60,419 nucleotides of DNA from Gemmatimonadota bacterium. GTDB lineage: Bacteria > JAAXHH01. The stretch lies in assembly GCA_026702745.1 (NCBI GenBank), contig JAPPBT010000072.1, positions 1-60,419 of the forward strand. The letters are read 5' to 3'. The stretch's first letter is position 1; every line of letters begins with the position of its first letter. The notes below the pieces were generated by a model that worked only from the letters and a program-made list of their open reading frames with translations, searched no databases and was not told the DNA's origin. A program made the translations under genes and the position numbers. This document shows positions 36,178 to 43,885 of this stretch, in pieces.

Positions 36178-37287
36178 TCAGTCGCCCGAGGCGGGTTGTT
36201 CATCCATCTGCAGGTACCGTTCGGGCACGTCGGTGAATCCCCAGCCCTGGAGCATAGCCGCCCATTCGCCGAGGTTCTCCTGGGACACGTGGACCAGTTC
36301 GAGGGGGTTGATCACGGGCACATCCTGCTTCAGGTGGATCTTCTCGACGATCAGGCGGACGGATTCGTACCCCCACAGGTAGGTCGGCTGTCCCCACAAC
36401 ACGGGAACGATGCCCTGTTCGATGTAGGTCAGCTGGGGCGGCAGCGCATCTACCGAGATGATCTTCATGCGCTCGGGATCCAGGTCGGTGAGCAGAGTCT
36501 GCGTGAAGAGCGCCCATCCGCCGACCATGGCCCATCCCTCGATATCCGGATAGGCGTTATTGACGCGCACGACTTCGGCGGCGGCATCCTGGGGGGTCTC
36601 GATGTGATAGAAGGTTCCCACGATCGAAATCTCCGGATACTCCGCGGCTTTCTGCAGCACGCCCTCCACCCGCTTGCGCAGGTTCGGCGCGTTCTGGTTG
36701 CCCGCGAGGATGGCTACGCGACCCTTGCCGTCCATGGCCTTGGCCAGTTCCCCCATGATCAGGCCACCGGTCTTGATGTCATCCACTCCGAAGAAGGCGA
36801 AGCGCTTTGAATCCGGCGCGTCGCTGTCGAAGGTCATCACCGGCACGCCCCGGTCCACCGCGTCATTGATGGCGCCCGTGACCTTGGCGGCGTCCGAGCA
36901 GGAGATCAGGACCACATCGGCGCCCTCGTTCACGGCCTGTGCGATACGCTGCGCCTGTACCTGGCCGTCCTCCGTCGGCGGCGTGCGCCAGTCGATCACG
37001 ATGTCGACGCCGTGCGCTTCCGACAACTCCCTGGCCGCTGCCTCCGCGCCGGTACGGGAGGACAGGAACACGGGATTGGTCGTGCTCTTGGCGATCATGG
37101 AAATCACGAGCCGGTTGTCGTCCGGCGGCGGAGTTCCGCCGCAACCGGCCGCAACCATGGACAGGCCCGCGGCCAGCATGGCCACCATGGTCAGTCTGGT
37201 CGGTGCGCGCAGCCTGGTCAGCGCGGCCGGCACGATCGGCCTGGTCCGCACGTACATCGTTCGTAGCATCTTTTTCAGGGGTATCAT
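36178..37287 (-). CDS. Sugar ABC transporter substrate-binding protein
   Basis: A 369-residue periplasmic binding protein of the ribose/LacI-like type (peripla_BP_4). It is preceded by a long N-terminal region and a lipobox-like LSMVAAGC with cysteine near residue 49, so it is probably lipid-anchored. Hallmarks of the family are AQAVNEGADVVLISCSD, GVPVMTFDSDAPDS and GRVAILAGNQNAPNLRKRVEG. It lies between permease and ATPase genes of the same operon. The ligand is presumably a sugar or sugar-like molecule; I cannot name it. Confidence 0.92.
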   Translation of the reverse strand: MIPLKKMLRTMYVRTRPIVPAALTRLRAPTRLTMVAMLAAGLSMVAAGCGGTPPPDDNRLVISMIAKSTTNPVFLSSRTGAEAAARELSEAHGVDIVIDWRTPPTEDGQVQAQRIAQAVNEGADVVLISCSDAAKVTGAINDAVDRGVPVMTFDSDAPDSKRFAFFGVDDIKTGGLIMGELAKAMDGKGRVAILAGNQNAPNLRKRVEGVLQKAAEYPEISIVGTFYHIETPQDAAAEVVRVNNAYPDIEGWAMVGGWALFTQTLLTDLDPERMKIISVDALPPQLTYIEQGIVPVLWGQPTYLWGYESVRLIVEKIHLKQDVPVINPLELVHVSQENLGEWAAMLQGWGFTDVPERYLQMDEQPASGD

Positions 37288-37310
37288 CGATCTCGTTCCT
37301 TTCTGTATGG

Positions 37311-37372
37311 GCCTATACGGTCACGGACCCGGCCTATACGGTCACGGACCCGGCCTATACGGTCACGGACCG
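37311..37372. repeat. Three 21-bp tandem copies at the permease stop
   Basis: GCCTATACGGTCACGGACCCG begins at 37311, 37332 and 37353; the third copy differs only at its last bases. The permease stop codon (37355-37357, minus strand TAG) lies in the copy nearest the gene, and each further copy repeats that stop. The array fills most of the spacer between permease and binding-protein genes. Confidence 0.93.
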
Positions 37373-38419
37373 GTCCGCTCCGGCCAGTCTGCGCGCCGTG
37401 AGCCGACGGTTCACCTGGTCGAGGACGACGGCGACGATGATCGCGCACCCGATGACGACCCATTCGTAGTTCTGGTCCAGGTGCAGGGTGCGGATGGATT
37501 GGCGGATCAGGACGATCAACATGGCACCGAGCATGGCGTTGACCGCGCTTCCCCGGCCGCCGCGAAGGCTTGCGCCGCCGACGACCGCTGAAGCGATCAC
37601 GTAGAGTTCGTAACCCGTGGCATCGGCGCAGGAGGCCGAACCGTAGTAGCTGCTGCCCACCAGCGCGGCAATGCCCGCGGTGAGTCCTGAAATCACGTAG
37701 ACGCCGACCAGGATCCGGTCGATCCGCAACCCGGCGTAGCGGCCGGCCTCCACGTTGCCGCCCACGGCGAAAACATGGCGGCCCATGACGGTCCTGGACA
37801 GGTAGACGGCACCGGCGGCCGTGATGAGGAGCATGATGATCATGGGCATGGGATAGAGGGCGTCGGATCCGAAGGACAACTTGATCGCGTCGGTCAGAGG
37901 CTGCGGCACGAGTATGCTCTCCGCCTCGCTGGCCACGAAAGCGACACCGCGGAACACCCACATCGTACCGAGCGTGACGATAAAGGGGTGCACGCGGAGT
38001 CCGACCACCATCAACCCGTTCAGGAGGCCGCACAGCACACCCAGGCTGACGCAGGTCACGACGGCCAACGCGACCACTGCGAAGGGAGCCTCCGGAGCCA
38101 TGGACCGCAGGACCATGGCGGTCATCACGCCGGACAGGGCGTAAATCGAGCCGACCGAGAGATCGATCCCGCCGGAGATGATCACCATGGTTGCCCCGAC
38201 GGCCATGATCACGAAGAAACTGGCGTCCGTGGCCGTCTGCATCAGCGTACGGGAATTCAGGAAATTGTTGACGAGCTCGCCCGTGGTGCGGTCCACGTGA
38301 TACCCCGCAAAAACGGAGAGTACCGCACCGAGCAGCAGGATGACGAGAATCAGTCCCGTTTGCTGGGAACCGAGCAGGATTCGTAGCATCGGCAGCATCG
38401 TCGTTCCGGGCGTTCGCAT
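37355..38419 (-). CDS. Sugar ABC transporter permease (RbsC type)
   Basis: A 354-residue inner-membrane permease of the BPD_transp_2 family with about 8-10 helices. The family signatures are ISGGIDLSVGSIYALSGV, HPFIVTLGTMWVFRGV, GNVEAGRYAGLRIDRI and ASAVVGGASLRGGRGS. It is the first gene of the three-gene sugar importer operon; the binding protein and ATPase follow. Only a weak GAG precedes the ATG. The C terminus ends inside the 21-bp repeat array. Confidence 0.93.
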   Translation of the reverse strand: MRTPGTTMLPMLRILLGSQQTGLILVILLLGAVLSVFAGYHVDRTTGELVNNFLNSRTLMQTATDASFFVIMAVGATMVIISGGIDLSVGSIYALSGVMTAMVLRSMAPEAPFAVVALAVVTCVSLGVLCGLLNGLMVVGLRVHPFIVTLGTMWVFRGVAFVASEAESILVPQPLTDAIKLSFGSDALYPMPMIIMLLITAAGAVYLSRTVMGRHVFAVGGNVEAGRYAGLRIDRILVGVYVISGLTAGIAALVGSSYYGSASCADATGYELYVIASAVVGGASLRGGRGSAVNAMLGAMLIVLIRQSIRTLHLDQNYEWVVIGCAIIVAVVLDQVNRRLTARRLAGADRSVTV

Positions 38420-38499
38420 GGTTTTTCTCGGTGGATGGGGTGTCCTGAAATTGTAAGAAACCGCAGGCCTAAATCAAGGAAAACGTATCGGAGGGGAAA

Positions 38500-38536
38500 C
38501 AGAAAACCCCGGCATGCGTCGTCGGCATGCCGGGGT
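38500..38536 (-). terminator. Rho-independent terminator of the small coiled-coil protein gene
   Basis: A perfect 11-bp stem (CCCCGGCATGC at 38507-38517 with its complement at 38525-38535) encloses a 7-base loop. On the minus strand it is followed by TTTTCTGTTT. It lies about 38 bases after the stop of the 38574-38912 gene. Confidence 0.85.
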
Positions 38537-38573
38537 CGGTGCTCATCCTTTCATCCTGCGTGGCGGCGCCGCG

Positions 38574-38912
38574 TCAGGAGGCCTTCTTCTCCGCGGGTTC
38601 CGCATCCTCGCGCTGCAGTTCTTCTTCCCGGTCCTCGATTTTCTGCTGCGATGCCTTGATGCGATCCAGGATGCCGTTCACTTCCGTATCTCCCGACACG
38701 TCGGTGATGCCATCATCGACCAGCAACTGGTGCACGCGGCCTCCCAGTTCGGTCATCTGGTTGCGGATATCGGCACGGGCCGACTGGATCTCCAGCTTGA
38801 TCCGGCCCTTCCGCGTGAGATCTTCGGCCATGTCCAGCGCGCCGGACAGGCTCTTTCGCACGGTTTCGATCGGACCGTCCAATTCTGACTTGATCGTTTG
38901 CCAGAGGTTCAT
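38574..38912 (-). CDS. Small helical/coiled-coil protein of unknown function
   Basis: A 112-residue, highly charged protein, almost all helical by composition, with heptad-like spacing in the last 40 residues (ILDRIKASQQKIEDREEELQ). No signal peptide or membrane segment is seen. It loosely recalls stress-related helical proteins, but I cannot assign a family. AAGGAG lies about ten bases before the ATG and a strong terminator follows, so it appears to be a free-standing, well-expressed gene. Confidence 0.7.
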   Translation of the reverse strand: MNLWQTIKSELDGPIETVRKSLSGALDMAEDLTRKGRIKLEIQSARADIRNQMTELGGRVHQLLVDDGITDVSGDTEVNGILDRIKASQQKIEDREEELQREDAEPAEKKAS

Positions 38913-39039
38913 GATGGAACTCCTTTTCCTGGTACCTTCGTGCGTCTCTGAACCGCGGTTTCAGCGGCCGTATGGTCTTTAATCGTTAGACGTCCGTTTT
39001 GCCTTCCGGGTTTCAGTATACCGCAAGCCGGCACCCGCG

Positions 39040-39729
39040 TCAACGATAGAGCGCGTATGCGACGATGTTGATGCCCATTCTGAAAGCGGCTTCGCGTTTC
39101 GCCGGCGGATCGTTGTGGGTCTTTTCGTCGGCCCAGCCGTCGCTGACATTGCTTTCGTACGTGTAATACACCACCAGCCGTCCGTCGTGGAAGAGCCCGA
39201 ACCCCTGGGGCGGCTTGCCGTCGTGCTCATGGTGTTTGGGCGGGCCGGCCGGGAATTCATAGATGATGTGGTAGATCGGATGGTCGAAGGGCAGCTCGAC
39301 GAAATCCTTGTCCGGAAAGACCCGTTTCATCTCCCGACGGAAGGCCTCGTCCATCCCATAGTCGTCATCGGCGTAGAGGAAACCGCCTCGCGCCAGGTAG
39401 GTGCGGAGGTTCCGGATTTCCAGTTCGGTCCACCTGACCTCGCCATGGCCGGTCATGAAAATGAAGGGGGAAGAAAACAGGAGATCATCGGTCAGGGTGA
39501 CGACACGCTGATCCGGGTTCGTCTCTATGCCCGCTCGCAGCTGCAGCTCCCGGGCCAGGTTGGGAATGGCCTCCGGGTCGTTGTACCAGTCGCCTCCGCC
39601 GTCGTACTTCAATCGCGCAATGGTCAGCCTGCCGTTTTCGTGGTCGGCCGCCCGCCCTTCGGAACCCGTCCACCCAAGGACGATACCGCACAGCAGGAGC
39701 GCATGCACGGTGCTGCGAAGGGAGATCAT
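39040..39729 (-). CDS. DUF4159 domain-containing exported protein
   Basis: A protein of 229 residues with a signal peptide (LRSTVHALLLCGIVLGW) and a DUF4159 domain: FTIARLKY-like start (here LTIARLKYDGGGDWYNDP), SSPFIFMTGHGEV and RTYLARGGFLYADDDYG. The domain resembles glutamine-amidotransferase or ThuA-like folds, and its biochemical role is unknown. The ATG at 39729 has GGGAG nine bases upstream; an in-frame GTG at 39753 would overlap the small membrane protein gene. It follows that gene and may be co-transcribed with it. Confidence 0.87.
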   Translation of the reverse strand: MISLRSTVHALLLCGIVLGWTGSEGRAADHENGRLTIARLKYDGGGDWYNDPEAIPNLARELQLRAGIETNPDQRVVTLTDDLLFSSPFIFMTGHGEVRWTELEIRNLRTYLARGGFLYADDDYGMDEAFRREMKRVFPDKDFVELPFDHPIYHIIYEFPAGPPKHHEHDGKPPQGFGLFHDGRLVVYYTYESNVSDGWADEKTHNDPPAKREAAFRMGINIVAYALYR

Positions 39730-39745
39730 CGCGGTAAGCTCCCGG

Positions 39746-39913
39746 TCATCCACGGCCGCCGGGACGGGCGGGCCGGGTCCTGCCGCCCGGGCGCCGAGCG
39801 GAAGCGCGCACGCGCTGCCCGCCTCCCGCGAGGGCCATCAGGTAGACCAGGCCGATCGCGACAAGACCCAGGATTACCGTACCGATCACGCTGAAACCAA
39901 TCGTCGCCAACAT
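39746..39913 (-). CDS. 55-residue single-helix membrane protein
   Basis: An open frame of 55 codons starts at an ATG preceded by GAGGAG six bases upstream. The first half is one hydrophobic helix (IGFSVIGTVILGLVAIGLVY), followed by an Arg/Gly/Pro-rich tail (ASARRPGGRTRPARPGGRG), so the tail probably faces the cytoplasm. I recognise no family. It sits between the D,D-carboxypeptidase gene and the DUF4159 gene on the same strand. The strong ribosome-binding site and clear helix argue that it is real. Confidence 0.6.
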   Translation of the reverse strand: MLATIGFSVIGTVILGLVAIGLVYLMALAGGGQRVRASARRPGGRTRPARPGGRG

Positions 39914-39983
39914 ACGCTCTCCTCAACCGGTGCTGGAGATACGTCCTCCGGACGTTCTCCGATCGTTTTCTCCCCACATTCGG

Positions 39984-40029
39984 TCAGCCGCCGATCCCGG
40001 CCTGCGTCAGCCGCCGATCCCGGCCTGCG
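39984..40029. repeat. Perfect 23-bp tandem duplication at the carboxypeptidase stop
   Basis: The 23 bases at 40007-40029 encode the last residues and stop of the carboxypeptidase; an exact copy follows at 39984-40006. The result is two stop codons, 23 bases apart and in different phases. Confidence 0.93.
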
Positions 40030-41083
40030 GTCCCGCGTCTCGGCCGGTATTCACGCTCCAGTCCAACAGCCGCCGCATGTCCGTGAACCGGGTCCTGCTC
40101 GTCGGGCCTCCGAGTATGACGGCATAAAGATCGTCGCCTTCGTTGCCGACGGCCCGGAGCACGAGACAATACCCGGCTCTACGGATGTATCCGGTTTTGC
40201 TGCCTACGCACGCCCACCGGCTTTCCGATACCGGTTCGCGGACCAGCCGATTGGTGGTCCGGATGGTATGCGTGCGCCTGTTCGTGCCGAAACGGTGCTC
40301 CTTTGCCAGGAGGACCTCCGCCAGCAGGTCGTCCTGCAACGCATTCCACAGGAGGGCAATGCAGTCCACCGCGGTGGACGTATTTCCTGAATCCAATCCG
40401 GTGGGTTCGGTAAATCGCGAGTCCGCCAGACCGAGCGAAGCCGCCGTGTCGTTCATCTGATCCACGAACGCCTCGATCGTCAGGCCTGTGGCACGGGCCA
40501 GCGCCCGGGCCGCCGCGTTGTCCGAAGCGATCAGGGTGGCGTACAGCAAATCCCGAGCCGAGACTCGTTCCCTGAATCTCAGTTTCGTCCAGTTCGACCG
40601 GTAGACCTCCTGCCGGGTGATACTGATCTTCTTTTCCAGGTCCGGATTCAAACCCATGTAGGTCACGGCCGTCATCAGCTTGGTGATGCTCGCTACCGGG
40701 AACGGCGACGTTGCGTTCTTCTGGTAGATCACCTCGCCCGACTGCATGTCGACCACGAGGGCGGCCCGCGCACGTACACGGACGCCCGTGCTCCACCTGC
40801 TCGACCTGATGGGTGCCGCAGGCGGTCCATCCACTTCGGCGGCCGATCCGGCCGATCCGGGCGGTCCAGGCGGTCCGGTCACCGCATCCACTTCAGCGGC
40901 TGCACCAGACAGCTCAGCAGCTCCGGCTGGCCCGTCCACGACAGGGACCGGCCCATTGATAGGACCGTCTACCGGAGCATGTCCATCGGACGGTCTAGTG
41001 TCCGCGGATACGGAAGCGATCGAAAGCAGCAAGACGCAACTCGCCCATGCCGCCCTCGGCCAGATCGGATTAAGGCTACTCAT
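40007..41083 (-). CDS. D-alanyl-D-alanine carboxypeptidase (peptidase S11)
   Basis: A 358-residue low-molecular-weight penicillin-binding protein that trims the terminal D-Ala of peptidoglycan stem peptides. The three motifs are intact: SITK at 132-135, SDN at 187-189 and KTG at 295-297. It has a signal peptide (ASCVLLLSIASVSA). Between signal and catalytic domain lies a low-complexity segment of about 70 residues rich in Gly, Pro and Ala (PINGPVPVVDGP, GPPGPPGSAGS), unusual for DacA. The amphipathic C-terminal membrane anchor of classical DacA is missing. Neighbours are the CdaA fusion gene upstream and the 55-residue protein downstream. Confidence 0.93.
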   Translation of the reverse strand: MSSLNPIWPRAAWASCVLLLSIASVSADTRPSDGHAPVDGPINGPVPVVDGPAGAAELSGAAAEVDAVTGPPGPPGSAGSAAEVDGPPAAPIRSSRWSTGVRVRARAALVVDMQSGEVIYQKNATSPFPVASITKLMTAVTYMGLNPDLEKKISITRQEVYRSNWTKLRFRERVSARDLLYATLIASDNAAARALARATGLTIEAFVDQMNDTAASLGLADSRFTEPTGLDSGNTSTAVDCIALLWNALQDDLLAEVLLAKEHRFGTNRRTHTIRTTNRLVREPVSESRWACVGSKTGYIRRAGYCLVLRAVGNEGDDLYAVILGGPTSRTRFTDMRRLLDWSVNTGRDAGPQAGIGG

Positions 41084-41117
41084 AGCATGGGAAAATAGGA
41101 CGGAATGTAACGCTGAG

Positions 41118-42671
41118 TCAAGGTGAATTCAGCCGGTTATTCAGGCTGGTCTGCGAGGAAGCCGCTACCCGGTCCAGTCCGGCCGTTTCTTCTGAAACCG
41201 ACTGGCCGTCGCCGACAGGCCGCAGGTCGATATGGACCCTGACCTCGCGTCCTTCGATGCTGAACGAGGCAAACGTCAGGTTTTGCGGAAGGACTTTCAG
41301 ACTGCAGTCGAAAACCTGGCTTGCAGTGAGCTGAGACAGGTCGATGGAAGGCGACGTTACGATCCGTTCGATCTGGTCGAGTTCCTTTTCACGGCCCGTG
41401 ATCGGCACCGAGGGCGGTTCCACCCTGACGTCTCGCGCCAGTTCCAGTCCTTCGGGCAGCTGACCGGCCAGGTCATGGTCGATCATGATCCGCCGGTTCA
41501 CGATACGGTCGGATTTTATGGTCAGGCTTCTCGGATCGATCGAAGTGGCTACCACGTCGTAGGGCAAATTCACGTTCGCATCCGTGAGCGGCATAGTGTG
41601 CGTCCCGGGTTCCATATCATCCAGATCTACCATCACGCGGACCTGGTCTGCCGTCAGCGTCGAAATACTCCCCTGGGGTCCACGCACGCGGACGTTTACC
41701 TCGCTGGTCGAAACGTCCGTCAACTCGATATTGGTCGGGATGTTCTGGAATTCGAGTGCGGCGGTTATGGCGATCTCGGACTGCTGCTGCCCGATCAGTA
41801 TAAGCCAGAGCAGGCACGCCGCGCCGATGGACGCCAGTTTGGCGGTAAGATTGGTGCGATTGAACCGGTAACCCTGCCGAAGGGCGACGATTTTCTTCAT
41901 CGCTTCCTGCATCGACGGCCTGCTGCGTGGGATCTCGATGGGCAACAGTGACTTTTCGAGCGTCTGCCAGAGCTTCTCTCTGTCCGCCATCGCCGAGATG
42001 TCCCCACCGGACGCGACGGATACCTCGCCGCTTTCTTCGGAGACCACGACGCAGAACGTATCGCCGAGTTCCGATACGCCCAGGGCCGCCCGGTGGCGCG
42101 TGCCGTACCGGGGCGGAAGGTGCTCGCGGGTTGAAAGGGGCAGATAGGTGGCGGCTTCGACCACGCGTTCCTTCTCCACGATAATCGCGCCGTCGTGAAT
42201 AGGAGAAGACGGATGGAATATGCTGACGATCAGTTCCTGGCTAACGAGACTGTCGAGTTTCACACCGTGCTGCACGACCCCGGAGATCCCGGTCGCCCGG
42301 GGGAAGACCAGCAGGCCGCCGATGCGCTTCTCCGACATCTCGAAACAGGCCTCGGTGATCTCCTTCAGAATGCGCCGGGAGATGGGGCTGGACTGAAGCC
42401 TGAAAATGACCAGGGGGCTGACCCGTTCCAGCAGCTGCCGGATTTCGGGCTGGAACACCACGATGATCAGCAGGAGGGTCACACCGAGCAGGTATTGCAG
42501 GATCTGGCTGGTCAGGAGCAGCCCGCTCCAGTTCGCAATGCTGTAGAGGATACCGAGAATGCCGAGACCGATCAGGATATGGTACGCACGGGTTCCCTTC
42601 AGCCACATGTAGAGGCTGTAGATCAAGGCCGCTATGATGAATATATCAAGGAGATTGACCAGATCTAACAT
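41118..42671 (-). CDS. cdaA: Diadenylate cyclase CdaA fused to YbbR domains
   Basis: A 517-residue membrane protein that should make cyclic di-AMP from two ATP. Residues 1-75 hold three helices and 100-230 the DAC domain, with both catalytic motifs: DGA at 160-162 (PIHDGAIIV) and RHR at 192-194 (GTRHRAALG). A fourth helix follows at about 277-294, then roughly 190 residues of YbbR repeats (ALEFQNIPTNIELTDVS, VRGPQGSISTL and a second unit ending at about 485). In Firmicutes the YbbR part is a separate regulator, CdaR. Here both are in one chain without a stop or frameshift. AAGGA lies 11 bases before the ATG. Confidence 0.93.
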   Translation of the reverse strand: MLDLVNLLDIFIIAALIYSLYMWLKGTRAYHILIGLGILGILYSIANWSGLLLTSQILQYLLGVTLLLIIVVFQPEIRQLLERVSPLVIFRLQSSPISRRILKEITEACFEMSEKRIGGLLVFPRATGISGVVQHGVKLDSLVSQELIVSIFHPSSPIHDGAIIVEKERVVEAATYLPLSTREHLPPRYGTRHRAALGVSELGDTFCVVVSEESGEVSVASGGDISAMADREKLWQTLEKSLLPIEIPRSRPSMQEAMKKIVALRQGYRFNRTNLTAKLASIGAACLLWLILIGQQQSEIAITAALEFQNIPTNIELTDVSTSEVNVRVRGPQGSISTLTADQVRVMVDLDDMEPGTHTMPLTDANVNLPYDVVATSIDPRSLTIKSDRIVNRRIMIDHDLAGQLPEGLELARDVRVEPPSVPITGREKELDQIERIVTSPSIDLSQLTASQVFDCSLKVLPQNLTFASFSIEGREVRVHIDLRPVGDGQSVSEETAGLDRVAASSQTSLNNRLNSP

Positions 42672-42819
42672 CGACGAGGATTCCTTAAAGCGCGGGCTAT
42701 ATCAAACCATACGGTTACTTACGATAGTTGTAGAAGATATATAATCACTATAAGGATAAGAAAACACAAGACTTTTGCGAAAACACCGTTGATGCCGGAT
42801 CCGGCTTTCACCACGCCGG
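42672..42819. promoter_or_regulatory. AT-rich leader region upstream of cdaA
   Basis: The bases from about 42700 to 42780 are clearly AT-rich and contain several TATAAT-like words on the minus strand (TTATAG, TTATAT). A promoter for cdaA is likely here, but no single -35/-10 pair stands out. Confidence 0.4.
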
Positions 42820-42922
42820 GTCGTCGGTGCGGGTCAGGGGTACGCGCCGGCCGCGCATGGGTCCAGCCGTCTCTACACCGTGTCGTCGGTGCGGGTCAGG
42901 GGTACGCGCCGACCGCGCATGG
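42820..42922. repeat. 41-bp duplication (62-bp period) at the DUF502 gene 3' end
   Basis: The 41 bases at 42882-42922, which encode the last residues of the DUF502 protein (MRGRRVPLTRTDD), recur at 42820-42860 after the stop codon with one mismatch. Confidence 0.92.
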
Positions 42923-43709
42923 ATGCGGGCGCCAAACGGTTGCCGCGGGACGGGGAGACCGGATGTCCTTCCCGTGATGTGGAATCCGGAAGGTCCGACC
43001 GGGAGTCCGCCGTCCGGGAGTCCGCCGACCGGGAGTCCGTCTGGTCGCGTGACGGCAGCGAGGGCAGGGTCAGAACGTTGCTGAAGGCCGTTCCGCCCGA
43101 AACGACGAATTCCAGGGCTTCCTCGACCGACAGGTCCACGGGTACCACGTCCCGGCGTGGCACGATGACCACGCGACCCGCGGCGGGATTGGGCGTATTG
43201 GGCACAAAGACGCTCACCAGATCCTCACTCGGTTCTTCACTCGGCATGTCGCCCGCGATGAAGGCGATCATCCACGCGCCGCGGCGAGGGTACTCGACCA
43301 CGACGGTCTTCCAGGTCCTCGTCTCTCCCACCATCGTAAAGGTGTCCAGGATCTTCCTTACCGGGTGGTACACCCTTCGTGCGACGGGTAGCCGCATCAT
43401 GAGGTCTTCGAGCCAGGTGATCAGCTTCCTGCCCAACACGTTCGAAGCCACGAAGCCAGCCAGGAAAATCACGATCAGCATGAGCAGGATGCCCAGGCCC
43501 GGGATGCGGGTATCCAGTCCCAGCAACCCGCGAATGACCGGCGCGGCGAAGGAGTCCAGCCAGGTCAGCAGCCAGCTCAGCACGGCGACGGTGATGGTGA
43601 GCGGAATGAGTGCGAGCAGCCCGGACACCATCGTTCGCTTGAGACTTTGACGGACTTTGGAGAACCTGGATTGCCGCTTCGGGAGGTCATCCATATTGAA
43701 GGTGGACAT
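42873..43709 (-). CDS. DUF502 family membrane protein
   Basis: A 278-residue protein with two membrane helices (MVSGLLALIPLTITVAVLSW and GLGILLMLIVIFLAGFVASN) and the family hallmark RVYHPVRKILDTF, followed by a soluble domain ending near residue 215. The last 60 residues are a Ser/Arg/Asp-rich disordered tail containing the repeats DSRSA, DSRTA and DSRSD. DUF502 proteins are widespread but functionally uncharacterised. The start at 43709 (MSTFNMDDLP) has AAGG upstream. Two 17-bp near-copies lie just before the start codon and another duplication follows the stop. Confidence 0.88.
   Translation of the reverse strand: MSTFNMDDLPKRQSRFSKVRQSLKRTMVSGLLALIPLTITVAVLSWLLTWLDSFAAPVIRGLLGLDTRIPGLGILLMLIVIFLAGFVASNVLGRKLITWLEDLMMRLPVARRVYHPVRKILDTFTMVGETRTWKTVVVEYPRRGAWMIAFIAGDMPSEEPSEDLVSVFVPNTPNPAAGRVVIVPRRDVVPVDLSVEEALEFVVSGGTAFSNVLTLPSLPSRDQTDSRSADSRTADSRSDLPDSTSREGHPVSPSRGNRLAPASMRGRRVPLTRTDDTV
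42997..43041. repeat. Three 15-bp tandem copies in the DUF502 tail
   Basis: GACCGGGAGTCCGCC and two close variants at 42997-43011, 43012-43026 and 43027-43041 encode three DSRxx pentapeptides of the protein's tail. Confidence 0.88.
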
Positions 43710-43735
43710 GGTATGCGCCTTGTCTACCGCAACCG

Positions 43736-43769
43736 GGAACCGTTTCAACTCCGGAACCGTTTCAACTTG
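43736..43769. repeat. Two 17-bp tandem copies upstream of the DUF502 start codon
   Basis: GGAACCGTTTCAACT followed by CC or TG occurs at 43736-43752 and 43753-43769. It lies about 26 bases upstream of the start codon and could be part of a promoter or operator, or simply another short duplication. Confidence 0.8.
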
Positions 43770-43885
43770 CGAGACCGTACCAATCACGCGACCGCATGCC
43801 TTACCATCCGGCCCGCGACCGCCGTTTCGGCCTCACCCGAACAAACCCCTCTTGTCCGTTAAACGCAGATCCCGCGCGGTTGGTT

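Noticed and set aside
37284-38033. Minus-strand frame within the sugar permease gene
   Set aside because: Alternative phase of the RbsC-type permease gene; His/Arg-rich translation with no family features.
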